Shown here: piece by piece, positions 29,172-37,089 of the stretch
Numbering within the stretch: the stretch's first letter is position 1
How the letters are laid out: each line of letters opens with the position of its first letter
Assembly: GCA_019059635.1 (NCBI GenBank)
Contig: JAGVRJ010000008.1
Location: 1,426,001 to 1,490,000 of the forward strand
Length of the DNA stretch: 64,000 nucleotides
Direction: 5' to 3'
Source of the DNA: Proales similis
Taxonomy: Eukaryota; Rotifera; Eurotatoria; Ploima; Proalidae
Notes under the pieces: generated by a model
Told to the model about the DNA's origin: nothing
Databases searched by the model: none
The model's input: only the letters and a program-made list of their open reading frames with translations
Program-made: the position numbers and the translations under genes

Positions 29172-31451
29172 ATGACTTTGGCCATTGCAATCCTGCTTAT
29201 TTTGAGCACAAATTTGATGATTGCTGATCGCCAGTTCTTTGGCGCAAGCTGTAGCTTCAATATAGAAAGCTTCGGAGATCAATATTTTGACCAAAATCAG
29301 CTGAAAATGCCAAACAAAACAGAACGCACTTGTCAACTAAGGAATGTTAGTTTGAAGTATGATCGAAAAAACAGGTTTCAAGCAACAGGAGAGAGCTTGG
29401 CTGAGCTGTATGAAGTCACCCAGCTCTTACGTCAATCAGCCCGTTCTTTTTCCAGAGTGAAAATTAACATCGTGCAGGCAAACGGACTGTCTGTTGATTT
29501 CCAAATACCCAGCTTTAAAGGATTACTTAATTTGCAGATCAATTTGAAAATATTTGATTTCAGGGTTCTGAATCGGGATGGTGCTCCACAAGAAGACTGC
29601 TCTGCTGACTATCCGGTGTTTAATCCTTGGATCTACGCCAAATCAACCATCGTCGAATTTGCCTCAGCAATTCGGTACTACGAGGACATATGTCCAACAA
29701 TATTCACAAACTCATTCATTGAGATACTCACGTTCGCCGATTTGGCTCAATCGACAATCAAGCACAACATGCTCACATTCAAGCCGACTAACGAGACCCT
29801 GAATTCAACCATCCAATATCTTGAACTGTCTGGCTATGGAATCAGCTTTAATCAGAAGATCTTCCCTTCAGCATTGTTCAGTGAGACTAAAGGAATTTCG
29901 TTGGGTGGGTTAGTCAGCTCTTTCGAGACTAGAACTTTGAGAAACAGCTCTTTAAATTTTATTCAACTAAACTCGCTTTGCTTGAAGAAACTCTTTCATA
30001 ATAGTCCGAACTGGCTAAACGACGCAAATTTGAGAACAGTTAAAGACACTTTGGAAATTGATATCAGGATTCAGCGCGGCTTAAAAATAATAAGTGATTA
30101 TAGTGGGTATTATAGAATTGACTATTTTCATGAAACTTTTGATCTGAATCCGTTCGACGATGCCTCATTTTGCATATTCTACCAGATCGAGCTCTATTCA
30201 CTCGACGTCCAGTTCGAAATCAACCTGATTGATAAAAGGGGCGAGCACTACTGCAATTGTGTCTTGTTTTGGCTGGTCAGCAATAATCGGTCCAAATTTG
30301 ATACAGTTTCTGGTATCATCTATGACCTGGATCAGTGTGCTGAGGACCAAGATAACCTCAGCCAGAAGTGCCAGTTTGACAAGATGGCTCAAAGGTGCTC
30401 GATTGAGTCGATCGAGCCAATTAGCTATGTGACCATAATTGAAACTATTTTTGGATTTGAATTTGCCAAATACTTGTCCCAAGTGTGGCTCACCCCAGTC
30501 GCTAGTGTCGTGGGCGTCATCGCCAACTTTCTGGTGATCAGGACGTTCCGCAAGATTAAAAACTCGCCTGAATATCGCCGCAACAAGCTCACAGACAAGG
30601 GCAGGTTCATGTGGGTGTACACCTACTACAACTCGTGGTTCGTCCTCTTCCACAGTCTGGTATTCGCATTCATCCCGATAACGTCCTGCGTTGAATATGG
30701 CGGCATTTATTGTCCCAGAATAGCTCTGACCAAGTTCTCTCAGGCGTATTATCTATTTGTTCAGAGCTTCTTTGGCAACACAATGCGACTGATGGCCAAC
30801 ATGAGTCAGACCCTGTTCGTTCTGTTTCGCTTCGGCTTGAACACAGACCGGTTAGACCGATTCCGCAAGATTCGACCAGAAAAGCTTCTTGTCTTCTTGT
30901 CGGCTCCGGCAACTTTATTAAGTTTGGTCACCTTATTTACGAACGATAGGTACAGCTTGGATATTTTACTCAAGGATTCTTCTTATTACCTTTTAATTTC
31001 TCATATCAATCAAGAAAAATTTGTAGGCAGCCTCAAAATAGTCTATTTACTCAACGTCTTTCTAGGAACAATTTTGTTCACCCTGTTCAACATGCTAATT
31101 GACCTGAGGATGCTGTTCTTACTTCGCAAGCAGAACGCACAGAGAGCAAAGGAAGAGGTGGAGAATCGCATCACCAAAATGGTCATTCTCAACGGTCTCT
31201 TCTCGTTCCTGTTCAGAATGCCCGAGATGGTCACCACATTGTTATTCTTCGTATACTTATTTGATCATAACTTCTTTGAATCCTGCTTCACTTTTTGGGA
31301 AGGTCATTACTCAGTCTGCTTGATGCTGTTTGACATATCGCGATTTCTGCTTACTATCAGCTTCACTGAAAACCTGCTGCTTCTTTATTTGTTCAACCCA
31401 AGCTTTAAAAAGCATTTCAAGTCAAAAAGAAACGAAAATGAGACCAAATAA
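29172..31451 (+). CDS. receptor R6: LRR-like ectodomain GPCR
   Basis: Intronless, 759 aa. The first ATG is 29172 with signal peptide MTLAIAILLILSTNLMIAD, although the frame is open further upstream. Same subgroup as R5 and closest to R8: CSFNIESFGDQYF near the N-terminus, LNRDGAPQEDCSADYPVF, IRYYEDICPTIF, LKKLFHNSPNWLNDANLR (Ser in place of the second Asn), then the cap FCIFYQIELYSLDVQFE, HYCNCVLFWLV and KCQFDKMAQRCSIE. TM1 is near residue 446. TM3 ends LFRFGLNTDR, TM6 has FRMPEM, and the C-terminus is LYLFNPSFKKHFKSKRNEN. It has a 184-bp identity with R8 over TM1-ECL1 (30534-30717). An AATAAA follows ~20 nt after the stop. It is preceded by the R7-type remnant, as R8 is preceded by R7, indicating a duplicated two-gene cassette. 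Confidence 0.92.
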   Translation: MTLAIAILLILSTNLMIADRQFFGASCSFNIESFGDQYFDQNQLKMPNKTERTCQLRNVSLKYDRKNRFQATGESLAELYEVTQLLRQSARSFSRVKINIVQANGLSVDFQIPSFKGLLNLQINLKIFDFRVLNRDGAPQEDCSADYPVFNPWIYAKSTIVEFASAIRYYEDICPTIFTNSFIEILTFADLAQSTIKHNMLTFKPTNETLNSTIQYLELSGYGISFNQKIFPSALFSETKGISLGGLVSSFETRTLRNSSLNFIQLNSLCLKKLFHNSPNWLNDANLRTVKDTLEIDIRIQRGLKIISDYSGYYRIDYFHETFDLNPFDDASFCIFYQIELYSLDVQFEINLIDKRGEHYCNCVLFWLVSNNRSKFDTVSGIIYDLDQCAEDQDNLSQKCQFDKMAQRCSIESIEPISYVTIIETIFGFEFAKYLSQVWLTPVASVVGVIANFLVIRTFRKIKNSPEYRRNKLTDKGRFMWVYTYYNSWFVLFHSLVFAFIPITSCVEYGGIYCPRIALTKFSQAYYLFVQSFFGNTMRLMANMSQTLFVLFRFGLNTDRLDRFRKIRPEKLLVFLSAPATLLSLVTLFTNDRYSLDILLKDSSYYLLISHINQEKFVGSLKIVYLLNVFLGTILFTLFNMLIDLRMLFLLRKQNAQRAKEEVENRITKMVILNGLFSFLFRMPEMVTTLLFFVYLFDHNFFESCFTFWEGHYSVCLMLFDISRFLLTISFTENLLLLYLFNPSFKKHFKSKRNENETK

Positions 31452-31898
31452 GCCTGGGGTTTTTAGCTAGTGAATAAATGTTGAAGAGACAAACAAAAAG
31501 TCTTTAAATTTGAATTCAAGCTCGCTGCCTTTGGGATCCAATAAGTGCATGCAACATGATTCAGAGCTTCAAAATTGCTTTCAAAGCTGTTAGTAAAGCC
31601 TTTAGAGTGGGGGGTTCTATCACCTCGTTTAGCATATCAGACGAATGGGAAAGCGATTCGGCAAGTAAATTTGGAACCAGACTAACGGGCCTTGATCATT
31701 TGCCATGTAATCGTGATTCGCATCAAAAGCTTGATCGTCTGCAGGGTGTCAAATAGATCAATGAAAGAATTATAAAACACTCCAGCGCCTGCTGACAAAC
31801 GTGAACCTGTGCACTATGAATTACCAAGAACCTATTGCTCTATGAGCTTGAAAACGACTGCGTAAATCTATCGTTTGTCTCTTAGACTCTGTTCAGCA
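31452..31898 (+). other. spacer between R6 and R7
   Basis: Contains the R6 poly(A) signal (AATAAA near 31473). The short frame at 31556-31756 has no family features, so I leave it unannotated. Confidence 0.5.
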
Positions 31899-34205
31899 AT
31901 GGCTTTGTCTATTATTGTGCCAGTTCTAGTCACAATATTCCAAACTGGACAAGCGCTCAACCCATTGTGTGCGGCACAGGAAATTCCAGCCGTACGCTGC
32001 TCATTTATCTTCAGCTGTGATCATGTGAATAGGCCGGGGCTCGATGTTGCCTTTGATACGAGGCTTATAACAGAATGGCTTTGCTGTCCTTATTTCCCAC
32101 TTGCGATTATTATAAACATTAGAGCTCAATTCGACGCCTCGCTCACATACACGATCCCGTCTGGCCTAGTGACTGAGGCTGAGTCTAATCTGTGTCCAAA
32201 GAGTGAACTACTCCAATTTAAAATTCATGCTTGGGCCGTCAAAGGCATTAGCAGCAACTTTTCACTGCCTACATATGTCAGCAAGCATGTCAGTCTGCTG
32301 TTCAAATATTCTGACTTGGCCCTGACAGATCCGAGTGGAACGCGCCTAAACTGCTCATCATACCGTTCTGCTCGAGGTGTCTTCGCCCGTCCAGCCAATT
32401 CGACTCTTAGAGTCACATTCGAAAATGGCTGCCGGTACCATCAGGACACTTGTAATGAGCTGATGGCCGATTCAAACATTCACTCGTTTGAACTCTTCGG
32501 CGTGATTGAATCTTTGGCCTTGTTCAACAAGCCCAAATGGGTTGACAGTCGACCGGCAGAAGTGATCAACAGCGATATTCGCAAACTATTGATTGACGGA
32601 TACATTTCGAAACTGGACCAAGGCATACTTGCTCACTCTGTGTTTCAAAGCACAAAATCACTTACCTTCGTTGGACAGATTAAAGAAGTTGAGCCGCCAT
32701 TTCTGCTCGACATGGCTCTGGTGGAAGTGAGGCTCTTCTTGGCCGATCCTATCAAGTTTCTGCACAACAACGTGAACTGGCTCGCCTCAGCCAACAACAG
32801 AACTACTCAGAGCACCTTGGTGGTCAACTTGGAAGTTATATTCAAGGCGGAGAACATCGAAAATCCGGCTTTTTCGGACGTTTCTTTGCCGACCAGAAGC
32901 TCCTTTTTCCTCAATGCGGAAATAAAAAATTATCTCACTACCAAATCGTTCATCGACGACACCGACTTTTGCATGTTCTATTCAATCGAGCAGCGTTTGC
33001 TGAATGTGGCCCTGAAAGGTTCACTTTTTGATTATAGCCGATTGAACAGATGCAGCTGTACAATAGCCTGGATTCAAATGACGTTCGGCCGCACTTTCCA
33101 AGACCTTGAATTTTACCAAAGCCGGCCCTCCTGCACGCAAAACTTGAGCGAGTGCGACTTTGTGCAAATGAAGCGACGCTGCCAGATGCCTTTTAAAAGA
33201 CTCGAGTATTCCTCCCTTTACGAGTCAGTGAGCAAGTTGAAGTACGCCAGCTACATTGTGAGCATTTACCTCACGCCGTTTTTTTCGTTTATCGGCCTGC
33301 TCGCCAATCTGGTGGTGGTGCGTACTTTTCGCAAAATCAAACGCTCGGCCGAGTACCGCACCAAGAAACTCACCGACAAGAACAGACTCATGTGGGATTA
33401 TGTCTACTCGAGCTCGGTGCTGATGGCGCTTCAAGCCCTAATTTTTATGCTGGAACCGCTTGGCATTTGCATTGAGTACAATGGCGTCTACTGTTCACCT
33501 CTGGTGTTCACTCGCTTCGTCCCAGTCCTGTATTTGTTTGTGCAGAGTCTGCTGGGCAACTCGCTCAGACTGATGGCAAACATGACCAATCTGATGTTTG
33601 TTCTCTACCGCTACGCAGTGAACGTAGACTGCTGGAAGCGCTTGCGGAAGTTGAAGCTCAGGCACTTTATGCTCGTCGCGCTGGGCTCTTCGTTTCTCAT
33701 CAGCAGTTTAAAACTGTTCTACAACGAAAAATACGGAATTGAGGTGCTCTCTCAAGACGCATTCTATTACCTGAATCGGCGAAAATTGAACATACAATTC
33801 GACGACCAAACCTTTCAGTTTGTGATTATTTTCAACAACTTGCTGGTCTCGATCGCCTTTCCTTTGCTCACGGCCGTGTTTGATTTGCGCTTGCTCAAGT
33901 TCTTGCGCGTGCAAAGATCACCAACAAGCAGGGAGAGTGCCGAGGCCAAAGTGACACAAATGGTCGTTCTCAACGCCCTTTTCTCGCTTTTCTTTCGCTT
34001 GCCAGAAATTGCCATCACCTTGTTTGTGATAAACAATGCGCGAAAGAACTCGATCTACTGCTTGGGACTCGATCAGCTCGACTCTATTTGCCACATAGTG
34101 CCTCAGTTTTCCAAGTTTTTCTACGCCGCTAGTCTCACCGACAACTTCATCACTCTCTTCTATTTCAACGTCAATTTTAAGAAAGCTCTAACTTCAGCCA
34201 GATGA
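31899..34205 (+). CDS. receptor R7: divergent LRR-like ectodomain GPCR
   Basis: Intronless, 768 aa from the ATG at 31899 (signal peptide MALSIIVPVLVTIFQTGQA). Its ectodomain differs from the R5 group at the N-terminus, which has extra cysteines (CAAQEIPAVRCSFIFSC, ending with CC before PYFPL). It keeps the YHQDTCNELM block, FLHNNVNWLASANNR, DDTDFCMFYSIEQ, RCSCTIAW and ECDFVQMKRRCQ. TM1 is near 464 (GLLANLVVVRTF). ICL1 is SAEYRTKKLTDKNRLMWDYV. TM3 ends LYRYAVNVDC, TM6 has FRLPEI, and the C-terminus is LFYFNVNFKKALTSAR. With R11 it forms a second branch sharing DKNR-x-MWDYVY. AATAAA lies ~50 nt after the stop. A truncated relative is at 28591-28752. Confidence 0.9.
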   Translation: MALSIIVPVLVTIFQTGQALNPLCAAQEIPAVRCSFIFSCDHVNRPGLDVAFDTRLITEWLCCPYFPLAIIINIRAQFDASLTYTIPSGLVTEAESNLCPKSELLQFKIHAWAVKGISSNFSLPTYVSKHVSLLFKYSDLALTDPSGTRLNCSSYRSARGVFARPANSTLRVTFENGCRYHQDTCNELMADSNIHSFELFGVIESLALFNKPKWVDSRPAEVINSDIRKLLIDGYISKLDQGILAHSVFQSTKSLTFVGQIKEVEPPFLLDMALVEVRLFLADPIKFLHNNVNWLASANNRTTQSTLVVNLEVIFKAENIENPAFSDVSLPTRSSFFLNAEIKNYLTTKSFIDDTDFCMFYSIEQRLLNVALKGSLFDYSRLNRCSCTIAWIQMTFGRTFQDLEFYQSRPSCTQNLSECDFVQMKRRCQMPFKRLEYSSLYESVSKLKYASYIVSIYLTPFFSFIGLLANLVVVRTFRKIKRSAEYRTKKLTDKNRLMWDYVYSSSVLMALQALIFMLEPLGICIEYNGVYCSPLVFTRFVPVLYLFVQSLLGNSLRLMANMTNLMFVLYRYAVNVDCWKRLRKLKLRHFMLVALGSSFLISSLKLFYNEKYGIEVLSQDAFYYLNRRKLNIQFDDQTFQFVIIFNNLLVSIAFPLLTAVFDLRLLKFLRVQRSPTSRESAEAKVTQMVVLNALFSLFFRLPEIAITLFVINNARKNSIYCLGLDQLDSICHIVPQFSKFFYAASLTDNFITLFYFNVNFKKALTSAR

Positions 34206-34316
34206 GATCGCCCTCTATTGATTTTTATAAAATAATTAATTAAGAAAAAAAAAAACATAATAAAGACCAGAAAAATACCGATTTGCTACCTGATCAACGA
34301 TGAATGCTGATCACAC

Positions 34317-34359
34317 GTGTTCGGCATCTTCATAAACAACTTGCCCGACTGATATTCGA
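34317..34359 (+). repeat. dispersed 43-bp repeat, copy B
   Basis: Matches copy A at most positions and lies at the equivalent place downstream of an R7-type gene, so it is part of the cassette duplication. Confidence 0.6.
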
Positions 34360-34605
34360 CCTTTTCTCTTTTTTCTAAATCTCGAGTCAGCGACAAATTT
34401 TGAGACCGCTATCAAAAAAAGGCACACACTGCTTCTTCCAAATTCAAAAAATATAATTTGTTTTTATGACTGTTTTGCGCCCAGCTTGCGCTTTTTCAAC
34501 CAATTCAGGCGGAATTACGAGATTGAGAAATAAATTCATTTTTTGCAATTTCAAACGCATACGCTCAGATAGGGCAAATATAAAAAATTCAAGAAGGAAA
34601 AGAGA

Positions 34606-36870
34606 ATGACGCTTGCAGTTGCAATCCTGGTCATTATCCTGGTTATTGTTAAGGTGCACAGCTTCATACCGAACTGTAATTTGTACATCGAAAGCTTCGG
34701 AGATCAATATATGGATCAAAGCCAAGTGAATCAGATAAACAAAACCGCCCAAAGTTGTTCATTGCGGAGCGTGAATTTGGACTATAACCGGAAAAACAGG
34801 TTTCAAAAAGAAGGAGAGAGCTTGGCTGAACTAAGTGAATACACTCAGCTCTTACGTAAATCGGTCTCTTCCTTTGATTCAGTCGAAATTATGATCGTAC
34901 AGGCAAGCGGACTGTCTGTTGATTTTCAAATACCCAGTTTTCAAGGATCACTTGAATTGAAGATTAATTTGGCAATATTTGATTTCAGGGTGCTGAATCG
35001 GGACGGTACTCCACAAGAAGACTGCTCTGCTGACTATCCGGTATTTGGCCCTTGGATCTACGCAAACTCGGCCATCATCGAACTTAAAAAAGCAATCCGA
35101 TACTATGAGGACACCTGTCCGACAATATTCACCAACTCATTTATAGAGAGGCTCAAGTTTTTTGAGCTAGCTCAATCGACAATAAAACACAACATGCTCA
35201 CATTCAAGCCGACTAATAAGACCCTGAACGCAACCATCAAGAAACTTGACCTGTCTGGCTATGGAATTAAATTAAAAACAAACATCTTCCCTCCAGCATT
35301 GTTCAGTGAGACAAGAACCGTTTTGTTGAGTGGGTTGGTCAGCTCTTTGGAGGCTAGAACGTTGAGAAACAGCTCTATAACATTTATCAAACTCTACTCA
35401 CTTTGCTTGAAGAAATTCTTTCACAACAGTCCGGACTGGCTGAACCAAGCAAATTTGAGAAAAGTTCAAGACACACTGGTTATTCAAATCAGCAGCAGAA
35501 TGGGCATAAATATAGTGAATGAATATTATGGGAATATGAAAAGTGAATTTGAGTCTTTGGATGTGAATCCTTTCGACGATGCCTCATTTTGCATATTCTA
35601 CCAGATCGAGCTCTATTCGCTCGACGTCAAGCTCGACATCTACCTGGTTGATGGAGAGGGACAGCACTACTGCACTTGTGTCTTGTTTTGGCTGGTCAGC
35701 ACTAATCGGGCAACAACCAATGATTGGGGTCCATACATGTATGATGTGGGTCAGTGTGCTCAAGACAAAGAAAATCAAAGCCAGAAGTGCCAGTTTGACA
35801 AAATGGCTCAAAGGTGTTCGATTGAACCGATCAAGCCAATCAGCTATCTGACCACGTTTGAAATTATTTTTGGATTTGAAATTGCCAAATACTTGGCCGA
35901 AGTCTGGCTCACCCCGATCGCAGGTGTCTTGGGGATAATCGCCAACTTTTTAGTGATCAGGACGTTCCGCAAGATTAAAAACTCGCCTGAATATCGCCGC
36001 AACAAGCTCACAGACAAGGGCAGGTTCATGTGGGTGTACACCTACTACAACTCGTGGTTCGTCCTCTTCCACAGTCTGGTATTCGCATTCATCCCGATAA
36101 CGTCCTGCGTTGAATATGGCGGCATTTATTGTCCCAAAATAGCTCTGACCAAGTTCTCTCAGGCGTATTATCTATTTGCTCAGAGTTTTTTTGGCAATAC
36201 AGTGAGACTGATGGCCAACATGAGTCAGACTCTGTTTGTTCTGTTTCGCTTCGGCTTGAACACAGACCGGCTGAGCCGATTTCGAAAGATTAGACCCGGA
36301 AAGCTTCTTGCCTTTTTGTCGATCCCGGCAGCTATCCTTAGTCTGGTAACCCTCTTTACAAACGATAGGTACAGTATTGATATATTACACAAGGATTCTT
36401 CTTATTATCTTTTAACTTTTCGTGTCAGTCAAATCAATTTTACGGTCAGCCTTAAAATCGTCTATTTACTCAACGTCTTTCTGGGAACAATTGTGTTCAC
36501 GCTGTTCAACATGTGTATCGACGTGAGGCTACTCTTCTTACTCCGCAAGCAGAGCGTACAAAGGCCAAAGGAAGAAGTGGAGAATCGCATCACCAAAATG
36601 GTCATCCTCAACGGTCTCTTCTCGTTCCTGTTCAGAATGCCAGAGATGGCCTCTACATTATTGTTTTTCCTTTACTTGTTTGATCAAGATTTTTTTCCAG
36701 CGTGTATTTCCTTATGGTCACGTTATTATTCGGCTTGCCTAATGTTGTTTGACATCTCGCGATTCCTTCTTACACTCAGCTTTCTTGAAAACTTGCTCCT
36801 TCTCTATTTCTTCAACCCCAATTTTAAAAAGTATTTTAAGTCCAAAAGAAAAGAAGATGAAAACAAATGA
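34606..36870 (+). CDS. receptor R8: LRR-like ectodomain GPCR
   Basis: Intronless, 754 aa. ATG at 34606 with signal peptide MTLAVAILVIILVIVKVHS. It is the closest paralog of R6: CNLYIESFGDQYM, LNRDGTPQEDCSADYPVF, IRYYEDTCPTIF, LKKFFHNSPDWLNQANLR, then FCIFYQIELYSLDVKLD, HYCTCVLFWLVS and KCQFDKMAQRCSIE. TM1 is near residue 441. TM3 ends LFRFGLNTDR, TM6 has FRMPEM, and the C-terminus is LYFFNPNFKKYFKSKRKED. A TATAAAA at 34579 is only 27 nt from the ATG, too close for a usual 5' UTR, so the functional promoter may lie elsewhere. AATAAA follows ~25 nt after the stop. The TM1-ECL1 stretch (35953-36136) is identical to R6. Confidence 0.92.
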   Translation: MTLAVAILVIILVIVKVHSFIPNCNLYIESFGDQYMDQSQVNQINKTAQSCSLRSVNLDYNRKNRFQKEGESLAELSEYTQLLRKSVSSFDSVEIMIVQASGLSVDFQIPSFQGSLELKINLAIFDFRVLNRDGTPQEDCSADYPVFGPWIYANSAIIELKKAIRYYEDTCPTIFTNSFIERLKFFELAQSTIKHNMLTFKPTNKTLNATIKKLDLSGYGIKLKTNIFPPALFSETRTVLLSGLVSSLEARTLRNSSITFIKLYSLCLKKFFHNSPDWLNQANLRKVQDTLVIQISSRMGINIVNEYYGNMKSEFESLDVNPFDDASFCIFYQIELYSLDVKLDIYLVDGEGQHYCTCVLFWLVSTNRATTNDWGPYMYDVGQCAQDKENQSQKCQFDKMAQRCSIEPIKPISYLTTFEIIFGFEIAKYLAEVWLTPIAGVLGIIANFLVIRTFRKIKNSPEYRRNKLTDKGRFMWVYTYYNSWFVLFHSLVFAFIPITSCVEYGGIYCPKIALTKFSQAYYLFAQSFFGNTVRLMANMSQTLFVLFRFGLNTDRLSRFRKIRPGKLLAFLSIPAAILSLVTLFTNDRYSIDILHKDSSYYLLTFRVSQINFTVSLKIVYLLNVFLGTIVFTLFNMCIDVRLLFLLRKQSVQRPKEEVENRITKMVILNGLFSFLFRMPEMASTLLFFLYLFDQDFFPACISLWSRYYSACLMLFDISRFLLTLSFLENLLLLYFFNPNFKKYFKSKRKEDENK

Positions 36871-37083
36871 GTGTGTGTGTGTTTTGAACCGGTTAATAAA
36901 TGCTTCAGAGACACCAAATCTTTTTTAACCATTATCATCTGACAGGCCGAATCAGATAGGAGCAGCTCATCAAATAGGAAAGCCGAGAATTGATTATCTT
37001 TATCTCACCTGAAAGTGTTCAAAATAGCCAAGTTTAGCCAAGCCAAGTTAACTTCGAGTCTAACATTCAAGTAAAGAAACTGA

Positions 37084-37089
37084 TTTATT
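37084..37089 (-). terminator. poly(A) signal of R9 overlapping its stop codon
   Basis: The minus-strand sequence reads AAA-TAA-A, so the TAA stop is inside AATAAA. R12 has the same arrangement (47294-47299). The mRNA would have a very short 3' UTR if this signal is used. Confidence 0.4.

Noticed and set aside
31556-31756. 66-codon frame between R6 and R7
   Set aside because: No similarity to the receptors and no gene signals; probably chance.
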